This document shows positions 23,859 to 35,019 of a stretch of 64,000 bases of DNA, one piece after another (position 1 is the stretch's first letter; each line of letters starts with the position of its first letter). The translations under genes were made by a program, and so were the position numbers. The stretch comes from Platycnemis pennipes (Eukaryota > Arthropoda > Insecta > Odonata > Platycnemididae), in the NCBI GenBank assembly GCA_933228895.1, contig OW121852.1, positions 128,211,544-128,275,543 on the forward strand, read 5' to 3'. Under the pieces are notes generated by a model. That model searched no databases, was not told the DNA's origin, and saw nothing but the letters and a program-made list of their open reading frames with translations.

Positions 23859-23984
23859 CATCATGAAAAAGTAAAAATGACTTTGTATATTCCACACTTT
23901 TATTAACAATACCGACCGCGGTTTCGACGGCTATAGCGTCATTGTCAAGGCAACATATAGTGTACAACAAGTGCCGAAGGAATG
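23859..23984 (-). repeat. Penelope inverted terminal repeat, 3' copy
   Basis: Exact inverse of 26090-26215. The minus strand (sense of the element) carries the hammerhead-like block at 23907-23950. Confidence 0.85.
23907..23950 (-). ncRNA. Hammerhead-ribozyme-like motif, degenerate
   Basis: On the element's sense strand: AATGACGCTATAGCCGTCGA, then AACCGCGGTC. This provides the GACG/CGTC helix II, the GAAA core and a GGTC cleavage triplet with a tiny helix III (ACC/GGT). The CUGAUGA half of the core reads ACAAUGA, so three of seven core bases are wrong. Penelope elements are known to carry minimal hammerheads in their terminal repeats, which is the reason for the call. Activity is doubtful. 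Confidence 0.4.
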
Positions 23985-24162
23985 GCCTTAAATACAAAAC
24001 AGCAGGGGGGTGGGGTAACATATTGAGGAGTGGAGTGGAAAGGGGGTGGATCACTTGCGGTTGACTTGGGCAAGGAATTCATTTGGTAGGAAAATGGAGG
24101 GGGGGCCTGTAGGTGTAAACGCTTTCCCTTGGTTGAAGGTTGTTGGAGGGGGGGGGAGGGTG

Positions 24163-26001
24163 CTACGGAGGGGTTGGGGACTGGTGTGGGTTGGGAAATG
24201 TTATAAAGGGTGATGCTTTAAACTCTGCCATGTCATTTAAAATAGTAACAGTATGAGATTTAGAGTGTTTTACAATTTCATATCGTTCTAAAAAATCCAG
24301 TTTAAAACTTTTGTCACACACATGTAAAATATTAAAATTAAAATCTGCACTATGTCCAGTGTCTGTCAAATGTTTGGCAAAGGTGGATTTTTCATCTCTG
24401 TTCTTTGCACTCCTCTTGTGTTCATTCACACGAGTGGAAAACTTCCGTCCAGTTTGTCCTATGTATGCACCATTACTGTCCGAACACTTTAACATGTAGA
24501 CACCACTCTTTATTGAAGGTTCCAGTGTATCTTTAGAATTAAACAATAACTTATCTAAAGTGGAGGGGTTATAGTAGCAGACTCTGTAGTTATTCCGAGG
24601 CAGTCTTTTAACGATATTGTTCGTCATGTTCCCTAGGAATGGGAGTTTGCACCAATGTTTGGGTTTCTCAGGCGGTATCTTAGTGAGGTTTGTTATGGAA
24701 TTAATGGCCTTGTGATATAATTTTTGGTTGAGTAGCTTATGAAATACGTTGATGTTGTATCCATTTCTTTTTGAAATGCATTGGATGGTTTTTAATTCCT
24801 TACTGAAACAATCGTCACTCAAGGGGATAGAAACAAGTCTATGCAGCATAGTATGGAGGGCCGACAGTTTGTGGGAATGGTGGTGGTGAGAATCATTGCA
24901 AATGATTACGTCAGAGAAAGTGTCTTTGCGGTAAATGGAGAATTGGTGCCTTTTCTGAGCTATGGAGATGGTTAGACCCAGGTAATTCAAGTCGCCTTTA
25001 CCAATTTCCATCGTGAAAATGATTGAGTCATGGAGGGAATTTAAAAATGTCAGAAAGGTGTTTAACTGTATAAGACTACCAGTCCAAAGGCAGATGATGT
25101 CGTCCACGTATCTGTAATAGTAAAATACGTTTTTTAAAAGGACATTATTTGATTTTAAAAGTTTTTCTTCCAAATTGTCCATGAAAAATTCCGCCAGTAA
25201 CGGTGAGAGGGGGGAACCCATGGATAGACCGTGCCGTTTTTGTAAAAATTACCATTAAATAAGAAGTAGTTTTGTTCGATGCACATGGTTAAAAGTTCCT
25301 TAAAGTCATTAACCGCTACAATCTGCTCTTCTTAACCAGTCTTAGGCTATGCCAATCGCCTCCTGCCCTGGAACTGATGTGAAAAGATTTTTGACGTCGA
25401 AAGACACAAACTTTCCAGTCGATGGGGGAGTAACACTGGAAAGAATGGACGCAAGTTCCGTTGAGTTCTTGATACTGTATTTGGGCTTAAAACACGTGAA
25501 CTGTCTGAGGAGGGTATTTAACTTGGAGGAGATCTGGTGAGAGGGAGCAGTAACATGTGATACCACAGGCCGTATAGGGACATCTGGTTTATGCGTTTTG
25601 GGAAGGCCGTACATCCTAGGGGGTAAGGGATTCATTTTTATCAACGGCCATTTTTCCTTCGGGGAGAATAATGAGTTGCATTTGTCAATGGTCGACTTTA
25701 GGGTCATTTGGAAAATATTTGTTGGGTCTTTGTTTAAAATTTCAAAATTGTTGTCGGATATGAAGTCCACGCACTTTTCCACATAGTCTGCTTTGTCTAA
25801 TACAACTATACTATTGCCTTTATCTGCCTTAGTGATGATCAACTCTTGTTGACTGGCAATATTTCTAATATCTTGGATTTGGCGTTTGAAGAGGTTACCT
25901 ATTGGATACCAATTTCTTAAAGAATAATTGGCAATACATTCTGCTATCATTTGTTTTTTACCCAGTGACTCTCTATATAATGCAACTTCACAGTCCGCCA
26001 A
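24163..26001 (-). pseudogene. Penelope reverse transcriptase / GIY-YIG endonuclease, broken
   Basis: First part (26001 down to 25342, 219 codons) carries the N-terminal region with ADKGNSIVVLDKADY, MYGLPKTHK and the first catalytic block SFDVKNLFTSVP. A stop and a frame change follow between 25342 and 25222. The second part (25221 to 24163, 352 codons) starts GSPLSPLLAEFFMDNLE, has the catalytic YVDD (25099-25110), a thumb-like middle, then the GIY-YIG nuclease: GVYMLKCSDSNGAYIGQTGR, R-x3-H-K-R and the later AKHLTDTGH. The nuclease keeps GVY/YIG and the arginine. The order RT then GIY-YIG is diagnostic for Penelope-like elements. About 570 codons in total, close to but slightly short of a full Penelope ORF. 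Confidence 0.9.
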
Positions 26002-26089
26002 AAGATTAAGGACAACGTTTTGATTTAAGGGTAACCTTGGAGCAAATTTGTAGTCTTTGTTTAAAAGAGCACTGTCAATCTTGGAGAAT

Positions 26090-26215
26090 CATTCCTTCGG
26101 CACTTGTTGTACACTATATGTTGCCTTGACAATGACGCTATAGCCGTCGAAACCGCGGTCGGTATTGTTAATAAAAGTGTGGAATATACAAAGTCATTTT
26201 TACTTTTTCATGATG
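26090..26215 (+). repeat. Penelope inverted terminal repeat, 5' copy
   Basis: Inverse of 23859-23984. The hammerhead-like block appears here on the plus strand at 26124-26167, antisense to the coding region. Confidence 0.85.
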
Positions 26216-26259
26216 ATTCAATTCCACAAAGTTACGCCTGAAGGTATTTCTTCGAAGAA

Positions 26260-28370
26260 GCTACATGTTACTAGAGTTATTATTTTTAAAGCAGTGTATT
26301 TTTCGTGCAGAACCGCTGCTATTTTTAATAATATATATTTTCCAATTATGAAAAACCGTCACCTTGGTGACTACAGGCATTATTGAACATATGAACTCGA
26401 TTTTCCTTTGAGGCGCTATTTACCTTTATTATTATATTGCTGGAAGAAACTAGCTGTATGCCTCTATTGATTGCATATAGATTTTACAAAAGTAATGAAA
26501 ATGTAAAAATTAATTTTGAGCTCCTTCGAAGGACAGGGAGATATAGTGGATGGCGTGATTTTGAAATGACGCTTTGAAATTAGCACCAAGTCTCAACATA
26601 TCTCGATGTTCATAGTTACAAGTGAAAAGTCTGTTGGATTGGTCTGGTTTCCGATTTTGAAAACGAAACAATATTATAGTTCTTAAGGATTTAAGTAGGT
26701 TACCTGCATTCTTCAACTCCTTTTTGTTTTGATAGTTCTCCTTACTTCGTGGAGTGCTTTCTATTCTTATGCGTGAATATATTTTAATTCATTACGACTC
26801 CGTACTGCGATCGATCGAAACAAGTTATTTTTCGAAGCTTTTTTTTTTGACGAAAAGAAGCATAACAGTTACTTTTTATTCTGTGTTACGAGTACAAATA
26901 TTTGATATCATTACATTGGACTAGTTTATAATGTTTACAATAGTATATCCTGCTTGTACCATACTGCACCGTTAGTATATTAGGCCTTAAGAGAATGGAA
27001 ACTTTCTTTTTTTCTATGACCTTTTTTATACCGTCCTATATTAGCGTTTGCAATTTTTTAAAAATTTTTTCTACTTGTAGTATCGTAAAGTTCTATTTTT
27101 CTTTTTTGATGTGCACAACATTTTTTTGTGGGTATAAAACTTTGACTATCCACGTTGAGCTTTGATTGATGTTTTTATTTTTGTTTTCGTCGAATGTGTT
27201 GCGTATATCGCTGATATATTTTTTGTTGACATGTACCGTTCTGTATTGTAATTATTATCTGTGTATAATACCCTTTTATAATAGATAGTATTGTAATTTT
27301 CCTCTGGTTCTGTATATAGCTTCACTAAGAAGGTTTAAATGGTAATGAAAAGTTAAAGATTTCACCCCTTAAATGGTTTTTTTGTATTCACGCGCAAAAT
27401 CGGCAAATCAAATTGTGCTCCGTGACCTGAAGTGCATGCAAGGTGATATTTCACCCTCTAATATATGTACTACTTGGCTCTTCCTGGCAGAGTTTTATTT
27501 TGTGGTTGCAGAAATGGTGTCATTAGTGTTTTCAATTGCAATTTGAATACACCAGGCTTGATATGTTCAGGTCCTTTGACAGCAGATCGACACAGAATTT
27601 TTTATAATGAATGGAATAAACATAACGATCATCACTACGTCATTTGAAGTCATAGGATTGTATGCATAATTTATATTGAAACTTATATTGACAACGTTGT
27701 AATTGACTAAAATGATAACTACACTTGTTATCTGAAATTATTATGAAGATTATTGTATTATTCATTTCAAATTATATTTTTTATTCCCGTACTTACCTGA
27801 ATTCCATAATATTTTGTTTATTTCCTAAAAATATGGCATTAATAAAAAATGATGCAAAGTAAAAATCCGGTTGTAATTTTCGGGTTTCTTTTATTATTTA
27901 TATCTCTTCCCGGATAAGACATCCCCAGCCAATAAATCCTAGGTAATGCAGAGGAGACCCTTCGAAGGCCTCGTGCCTCTCATTGGAAAATGGCAACGGA
28001 AGAAGAGCTTTCCCAGCTAAGGGAGCAAGGTAACTAGGTAAGTGGTGGAGAGGCCTGTGGGAGGGAATATTGTTGAGAGTGAGTTTTTTTACCGCTAAAG
28101 GGGACAAATTGGGTAATTGAATTTTAAGGAGGTTGGCTCGCGACTACTTGAGTCAAGTTGTCTAAGGAATCTTATTAATTTATGCACGAGTATGTGCCTG
28201 CTAAGTGATCCTTACTTCACAAAGAAAATTACCTAAGCTATTGAAAGTCATAAGTATCACAAGAAATGCAATGGAAAGTCGAAGGATTTATTTTTTATGA
28301 TAATTTTAATCAGCTCGACGATGGAGTCAATTGAACATTTACGTTACTGAAATAAATTCATGTACTCATG
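26260..28370. other. AT-rich; diverged duplication, otherwise unassigned
   Basis: 26510-26870 pairs with 19700-20220 (see there). The rest is AT-rich without recognisable genes. Frames at 27465-27647 and 27898-28107 have no known domain and no splice support. Confidence 0.3.
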
Positions 28371-28548
28371 TAAGGTTACTACTAACTACGGTACCCAAAT
28401 CGTTTATGTATGAAAGAAATAGAAGCGGACCTACTACGCTACCCTGGGGAACTCCCGATGGGACTTCGATTGTGTCCGACATGATACCATCGATGACAAC
28501 CCTCTGCTCTCGCCCACTTAAGAATTCTTTTACCCAACATACAACGTC

Positions 28549-29253
28549 TTAATTTATACCAAAAATCTCTAACTTCAAGATTAATTTGTCATGAGGAACT
28601 TTATCGAAAGCCTTTTTAAAATCTAAAGATATCGCATCACCTTCAGTACTGCTTTCGCCGTGGACTAAAATATCGTGTAACAATAAATCTAATTGTGTCT
28701 CGCAAGGTCTATCTTTCCGGAACCCATGCTGGCTGTTTATGAGTAATCCCTGATTATCCAAATGCCCCATGATCGAATTGACTACTAGGTGCTCAAATAT
28801 CTTACAAGAGATTGACGTGAGTGAAATGGGTCTATAGTCACTAGGTTCTTCCCTATCACCGATTTTAAATATAAGTGCAATGTTAGCTACTTTCCAATCC
28901 TTGGGTACTGTGTGGTTTTTTAGTGTTTTATTGAATAGTATTTCTAGATAGGGGGCTATTTCAGAAGCTAATGTTTTATATACTCTGGAAGAAATTTGAT
29001 CGGGACCTGGTGATTTGTTTTTACTTATGCTTTTTAACTGCTGCTCTATTCCGCGACATGCAATGTTTATTTCGGGCATTTGCTCACTGAAAGTGTTCGG
29101 CGGTGGTTCCACTGCGTTTTGTGAAGATGAATTGAATACACTTTGGAAGAAGGTGTTTAAAGTATTGGCTTTTTCAACACTGCTGGTGACTCTGATTCCT
29201 TTATCATTTTTAAGTGTGTGCACTGTGGACTTATATCCCTGAAGCTCTCTCAC
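28549..29253 (-). pseudogene. CR1-type reverse transcriptase, N-terminal half
   Basis: An open minus-strand frame of 234 codons. It contains SVEKANTLNTFFQSVFNSS, the RT fingers KNKSPGPDQISSRVYKTLA, VPKDWKVANIALIFKIGDR, DYRPISLTSISCKIFEHLV, QHGFRKDRPCETQLDLL and the first catalytic aspartate in SLDFKKAFDKVPHDKLILKL. A TAA ends it just after motif A. The remaining motifs follow at 28371-28540 in another frame (GVPQGSVV block, antisense of GATGGGACTTCG). The FADD box is lost with the 3' part. ORF2 of a LINE, dead. Confidence 0.88.
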
Positions 29254-29501
29254 ATATGACCAAAACGCTTTAGGATTGCTTTCTAAATATTCTCCTAATA
29301 TCTTGCTCTTGAAATGTGATAACGCTTGCCGACATGATTTCCTTGCTAATGCTCTCGATTTTTTATAGTTTTGAACTAGCTCATTTTTTTCCTCTACCTA
29401 TAGACCCCGTCCTGCATTTTTCATCTTAGCGTGGCATACCCTTTGTCGCTTTAGTGATTTCCTGACCTCCGCGTTATACCACCTTGGCTCTGTGTTATCA
29501 C

Positions 29502-31281
29502 TAGAGCGCAGAAAAAGTCTTTTGACTTTTTGTAAAAGTGGGACTTTTGTGGTTTTAAATGCAAATCTTCACCAATCTCAGCAAATAAAACAGTTTTTAA
29601 TGACTTTCTTTGAGACTTTTTGGGACTTTTTTGGCGTGGCGTGACTTTTCTGATTAAAAGAGACTTTTATGGGCCTTTTTATTTATTTAAACCACAGGCC
29701 TAAGTTAATATTTGGCTGTTGTGATCACATCATTTCAACTGTGTGTTGGACGCATCTGTGTTATTCATGCGGTACTACACGGAGCAGAGATGTACTGAAA
29801 AATGTAAACTCCTAACAATTGTTAATGCGAAATTTTAATAATAGCTCCGGAAACTGCAATGTATTCTTCTATTGCTCCACCGTTAATGAAATAATCACAC
29901 TCACTCAGTGCTTCAACCCGAAGGTTGGTTTGGATAGGTGAATGTAGAGCTCACCCCGTACTTATCCATTTGCATGTCAAATTCACATATTGTTCCTTTC
30001 CCTGGGCCACCTCGCACTTCGAGTTTTTTTTTGCTGAGGGTGTCCAAAGACTTCACAAAGGGATTGATCTGAAAGAATGCATTGATCTAATTATGAACCA
30101 GCTTATTTGAATCCGGGTGGTCTGCTGACAAGGCGACAGCACTACACTGTATGCTAGCACTTCGCTTTTGTTTAGGAGATAGGTGGAAAAATGATACAAT
30201 TATATGAAAGATCATCTAGAATTTCCGACGAGGTGAACACGTCACATTGTGTGCAGATGATCATTAAATGAGCCTACATTGTAGTGAGGCAAGCATGACG
30301 TAGATGAATTTAGACCCTCGGCTGCGATCAAGCGGAGAAGAAGATTTTAAAATTATCGCGAAAAACAAGAGAAAAAGGTCCTCAGCTTCCCCGAAAATAG
30401 GGGTCCTGACCTGTACAATGGACAACAAATAAGTACTTTTTTCTCATTTTCGGTTTTTCTTGAGCAGAAAACTAAGTTTTGAACTATTAAATCATGTTTC
30501 AACTGCCTTAAAACATTATTGATCCTATGTAAAAACTTGTATTGAATTGTATATTATAAAATTTTCCCCTTTAAATTTGACTGAAAAAACGCCCTGTTTC
30601 CAAGGTTTTACAATGGAGTGTACTTCCGCCCTCTTTGTCATCTAATGCCTTTTTAGTAAGAGGTAGGGTGCTGGGGACTTCCAGATATCGAAAGAGAGGA
30701 ACAATGAGATGGGAGGGTGAGTTTCGAAGAAAATGAACTATGGGGAGACAGGAGAGTGAACATAAACGACGTGAGTGGTTAAGCGGGGTTGCATAACTTG
30801 GAGCATACAGCCCCGCGACGCCGAGGCGCATGTTTCAGGGCGCGCTGTCACCCCCCCTGTTCGTCCTACGTCAAAATGTTAAAAATACCTTTTTTGTTGC
30901 TTATATTGTCTACTTTCCGATTATCTGATTAGTTTTTCCCAAAATCAAAACTAAACGATTTAAAAACTAAAAAAGCGATTTTTGGAGTGTTATTTTCAAA
31001 ATTTGGGGGTTTGCGGGGAGAATTTTTGGTGGGAAGTTAGAATTTCGGATTCAGCGACCCAAAAAGCATAGGATAAATCAATTTTCAGAATTACCTTTTC
31101 CCAAGTAAAATCCCCTAATGCCTGGACTAGCATCTCTAGGTTCTTTTCTCCAACAATTCAGTTAAATTCACCAACTTTCTCACGGTAATAACTCAGACTT
31201 TTGAGAGACTTTTTTCAAAAATATTGGTGAATTTTTAGGCAACTTTTTTTTGCAAAATTAAAGACTTTTTTCCGCGCTCTA
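29502..31281. mobile_element. Nonautonomous hAT-type element
   Basis: The ends TAGAGCGCAGAAAAAGTC and (inverted) TAGAGCGCGGAAAAAAGTC are flanked on both sides by GTTATCAC (29494-29501 and 31282-31289), an 8-bp target duplication within the CR1 relic. The uninterrupted CR1 sequence is at 62770-62785 (GTTATCACTAATA). The interior is 1.78 kb with repeated GACTTTT subterminal words and no transposase. A frame at 30571-30831 on the minus strand is unlike anything I know. The eight-base duplication and TAGAGC-type ends fit hAT. Confidence 0.8.
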
Positions 31282-31869
31282 GTTATCACTAATAAATTTA
31301 CTTGTTATGTAATTATGAACTGCGTTACGGGTGACCTCAAGAAATTCTCTTCACGAATCCTCTGTATTTAATCCTTTGCTTTTTTCGGTAAATACATTAA
31401 ATGCTTCCCTTAATTCCTCTTTCTTACCGTCGTAATTTGCCTTTCCAAATAAGGTTACCCTCCTCCTTGGTTTATAATGTCTTTCAACGCCTATGCGTTT
31501 TGTGACGATGAGTTGAATACACTTTGGAAGAAGGTGTTTAAAGTATTGGCTTTTTCTACACTACAGGTGACTCTGACTCCTTTATCGTTTAAAAGTGTGT
31601 GCACTGCGGACTTATTCCTCTGAAGCATCCGAAAAAAATATCCGATTTAAATCTATTATTTTTAACAAAGTTCTCCCATTCCAAGATTAATTATTGTGAC
31701 TTACGTTATCGATCGCCTAATGAAAATCTAAATATACCGTAACAACTTCAGTAATTATATAGTAGTCACCTAAATACTAGCAAGTAATCTCAGTGTGGCG
31801 ACTAATATCACAGGGATGACGGCTGATGGAGTAGCGCCAAAGCGTGAAACATGTACATATTATGCGCCA

Positions 31870-31874
31870 CGACG
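31870..31874 (+). other. Transib target site duplication, left (CGACG)
   Basis: CGACG immediately before the terminal CACAGTG, repeated directly after the right end at 34938-34942. Transib elements are known for 5-bp duplications at GC-rich targets. Confidence 0.85.
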
Positions 31875-32008
31875 CACAGTGGGGCCAAATCGCATTTTGC
31901 CGGACAAAAGTCCAAAACTGCTTTTTATGAGATAACGTCTTGAAATTTGGCACATATTCACACAAATGATTACTTATTATGGAATGGTAAGTCATTTTTC
32001 ATAGGTAT
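31875..32008 (+). repeat. Transib terminal inverted repeat, left
   Basis: CACAGTGGGGCCAAATCGCA at the outer end. Exactly inverse to 34804-34937 apart from one base. Confidence 0.9.
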
Positions 32009-32689
32009 TACCCGTTACTTAGATACAGAGGCTCAAACACGACCAAATTTCGAAAAAAGCGCCCGCTCTCATTTTTCTTCGAAAATCTTAAAAGTTGAGC
32101 AGATATAGGAGTAAGTAAAGGATTTTTATGAAATAAAAAACATTACCAATTGTGAACAAAATACTTTGCCTATACTATTCATAAGTTTCAGACATTTTTG
32201 CCTATAATTGAGTGCTATTACGTCACAAAATGGCGGACCCTTTTTTTAGACAACATTTTTCATAAAGTAGACAATATAATCCTTATTCGGAAAATGGTCT
32301 CTGGGATACTTCACCAGAGTATAAATTGAAGATTTTCTAGGTTATTCCGTAAAAATATTTGAAAAAGTTTGCGACGCCGAGAATAAACTCGATTTTTCGA
32401 TCGCGCGTCGCGGCCCGGCTCCGCGCAGCGGGACCTGGAAATACCGAGACCCCGTTGGATTGTTCATGTTGTGTGGATAATAACTCCTCGAATATAACTT
32501 TTTCAGGCTTTGCATGCTGTCACTGATTTCTAAAGAGTATATAATGAAGATCTTTCGAGGATATTGGTTCGAAAGATTGGATCAGTTAGTAGTGTCCATA
32601 TGCTCTTCAGTGCACTCCATTCAGTTCACTCGTAACTGAGGTAAATTTGTTATTTGAATAATTTTCGGAATCATTTTCAATCACAACCA

Positions 32690-33718
32690 CTCTTAGTAGG
32701 GCAAGGAGAGTGCTTTAAAATGTAGGAAAAGTCCTGATGTGGTGACGGAGATGTCAATGTCACCTGAGGAGGTTTTGTCCTTACTGATTACTAGGGGGCT
32801 GACTTATAGTCAGTATAATACATTTAGAAGCTCCGTTCCTAGTTACTGACACGAGTTGTATCCCCGATGCGGATTACCCCGATGGAATAAGTATAACCGA
32901 AAACATGTGCGAAGTGAATCTTCAGTATTTATTCAATAACACGGTCTCACGGGTACTGTAGTGCGTATCTACAGCGCAAACCTCCAGCGTTGAAGTTAAT
33001 TGCACTTTAATATGCAAGTAGGGATTTGATGGAAGTTCGGGCCACGCCCAATATAAAAAACTGTGGGAACGAGCAGATTCGTTAGATGAATTTTTGTTCG
33101 TGAGATCCCTAGTGTCTCTTACTTTGGTAAATGATTCTTCAGGTAAGAGATTCAAGCGTATCTATTTTATCTTTGGGTAATCCGCATATAGAACACACGG
33201 GCAATATTAATACTTTCCCTGTTTTAGCTGCGATTATCTGGGCAGATCCGCGGCAGTCGTCCATCAGATTTTGCCGGCTCATTCGTCGTTCAGTGGCTCA
33301 AACAGACGAAGGAAATTTCCAAAGAAGAAAATAATTATTTGCAAAGGAAGATTGACGATTTATAAAATTGGATTTTGGGATGTTATTCATTGTCCTATAT
33401 GCCGACCACGGCTCATAAAATACTCATACATGGCGCGAAGTTTTCGAAAGAGGCAATTCTTCCCTTAGGCCAGCTATCCGAAGAGGCGATGGAGGCCCGC
33501 AATAAGGACGCCATGAAATTTCGAGAAAGGTTCACGCGGAAACACTCCAGGACGGCCACCATTGAGGACCTATTCGAAAGACTTGATCACGTTCGATCTA
33601 TTGCTTTCCTCCACCATATCATTGACTGCGAAGACTCATAGGAGGCTTCCGAAGGAATTACGAGAACTATTACTAGGAGAAGACAAAGAAGAAGCATAGA
33701 ATCAAACTGAGATGATGG
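32690..33718 (+). pseudogene. Transib transposase (RAG1-core-like), decayed
   Basis: Pieces appear in order in shifting frames. About 32755-32830: SPEEVLSLLITRGLTYSQYN. About 32855-32960: DADYPDGISITENMCEVNLQ, then YLFNNTVSRVL. About 33000-33110: a CTLICK block with one stop, then GFDGSSGHAQYKKLWE, where D matches the first catalytic aspartate (RAG1 CDG motif). About 33225-33290: IIWADPRQSSIRFCRLIRR. About 33300-33360: EENNYLQRKIDDL. Then 33375-33600: YMPTTAHKILIHGAKFSKEA and LSEEAMEARNKD, the segment holding the third catalytic residue (glutamate). RRLPKELRELLLGEDKEEA closes it at 33637-33718 in another frame. The central part that would carry the second aspartate is absent, a large internal deletion near 33365. 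Family assignment is from remembered motif patterns of Transib and RAG1. Confidence 0.8.
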
Positions 33719-34803
33719 TTACGATTCATCCGAGGACTAAGAATTTTGCTTGAATCGAACAATCGGCAAAGAAAGTTTGGTCAAAGGTGTTGTAGTGACG
33801 AATTCGTGGGGATGGGTAAGTGGTTAAGGAAAGGATAGTGAAAAGGCGATCGCACTGTCAGGAGCCCGCTACCAACCACCCTTTCCTTAACCGCTCCCTT
33901 ACCCACCCTTGCTTTTCCCTCATTAGAACACCGCCGACCTAACTACCTCTGCCGACCCTCCACCCTCCTTTCATTTTCTCCGGGTATTCCCTTCTTGGGT
34001 TTTTCCCTTCATTGCCGCAAACAGATCTCTTCTCACCCTTATCTCTCTCTCAAGGAGCGTATCGGTACACGTACGAACATCCCATCTCCTCTAACTGTTT
34101 TTTCGCCTTCTTAACCATTCCCAAATATAAACATGGTATGTGCTTTCAGAAATTTGTCAACTACCTGAAGAGGACTCGGTGAGTTAAAACTAAGGATGCT
34201 CTGAGGGTAAAAATCATTTGGGATAATGTTGTTTATGTTCTTTTCAGTATCTTACAAGTAATGGCATTTCATTTCTATTATTAAATTGATTTTATCGGTA
34301 CTGACAATATCAAAATGAATTTGAGTCATTCTCGTTTATTGCCATCCTCTTTTCAAATTATTTTCTCTTTTTAAACCATAAGTAAGAGATGGGGCAGCAA
34401 ATTCTATGAAAAACATCAACTTTCCAGTTTTGTTTAATATATTATTGATTAATCTAATGGGGTTTCATCTATATTACTTTACTTTTCGTCGAGAGCATTG
34501 CAATTTGACATTATTACATTGTGTGATCAGCATTGCGAAATAAAAATGCAAAACCACTGTAATCTCAAGTTTAAATGAATCCATCCCTCAAACCTAATGA
34601 TCCAGTATCTCACTCAATAAAAACAGATGATAATGAGCACAACAGAGCTTTTTGTAAACACTCATGAAATCATGCTGATTTTAAACAGAATTTTGAATTT
34701 AATTGTAAGAAGCTATAAAGAATGATACTGTGAAAATGATTCCCTTTAGGTAATCCTTAAAATTAAATATCAATTTTCATATATTGTTAGTTCCAAGTTA
34801 CCT

Positions 34804-34937
34804 ATACCTATGAAAAATGACTTACCATTCCATAATAAGCAATCATTTGTGTGAATATGTGCCAAATTTCAAGACGTTATCTCATAAAAAGCAGTTTTGG
34901 ACTTTTGTCCGGCAAAATGCGATTTGGCCCCACTGTG
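34804..34937 (-). repeat. Transib terminal inverted repeat, right
   Basis: Ends CACTGTG at 34931-34937, followed by the duplicated CGACG at 34938-34942. Confidence 0.9.
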
Positions 34938-35019
34938 CGACGGTCCATTCGGGATTTACCTCGGAGGAGGCTTAGGGAGAGTAAGAATTTAACGATCTTG
35001 AAGATAATGAGAATTCAGT

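Larger units (their letters stand above)
23859..26215 (-). mobile_element. Penelope-like element with terminal inverted repeats
   Basis: Coding strand is minus. The ends are a 126-bp inverted repeat (23859-23984 and 26090-26215) with no mismatch that I can see. Between them lies a Penelope-type reverse transcriptase plus GIY-YIG nuclease. A 12-bp AAGAAGCTACAT at 23850-23861 recurs at 26255-26266 and may be the target duplication, which would leave about 40 extra bases inside the right end. Inverted terminal copies are one of the arrangements known for Penelope pseudo-LTRs. Coding sequence is interrupted by a stop and a frame change near 25225-25342, so it is inactive. Confidence 0.85.
28371..31625 (-). 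mobile_element. CR1/L2-like LINE relic split by a hAT-type insertion
   Basis: The 28371-29501 and 31290-31493 parts align in order with 61655-62960 of the nested CR1 copy, so they are one element interrupted at 29502-31281. It lacks the 3' end. After 31493 the sequence jumps back to the RT N-terminal block (31494-31625, matching 62395-62525), so a second fragment of the same family is abutted there. Confidence 0.85.
31875..34937 (+). mobile_element. Transib DNA transposon
   Basis: A 3063-bp unit with 134-bp terminal inverted repeats (31875-32008 and 34804-34937). I count a single mismatch between the arms (GATTACTT against GATTGCTT). Each end begins CACAGTG, identical to the vertebrate recombination-signal heptamer, and the unit is flanked by CGACG on both sides. 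The interior plus strand holds fragments of a RAG1-core-like transposase in the right order. Together these identify Transib, the superfamily from which RAG1 derives. The transposase is broken, so this copy could move only with help from another. It sits about 80 bp beyond the 3' end of a host gene on the opposite strand. Confidence 0.88.
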
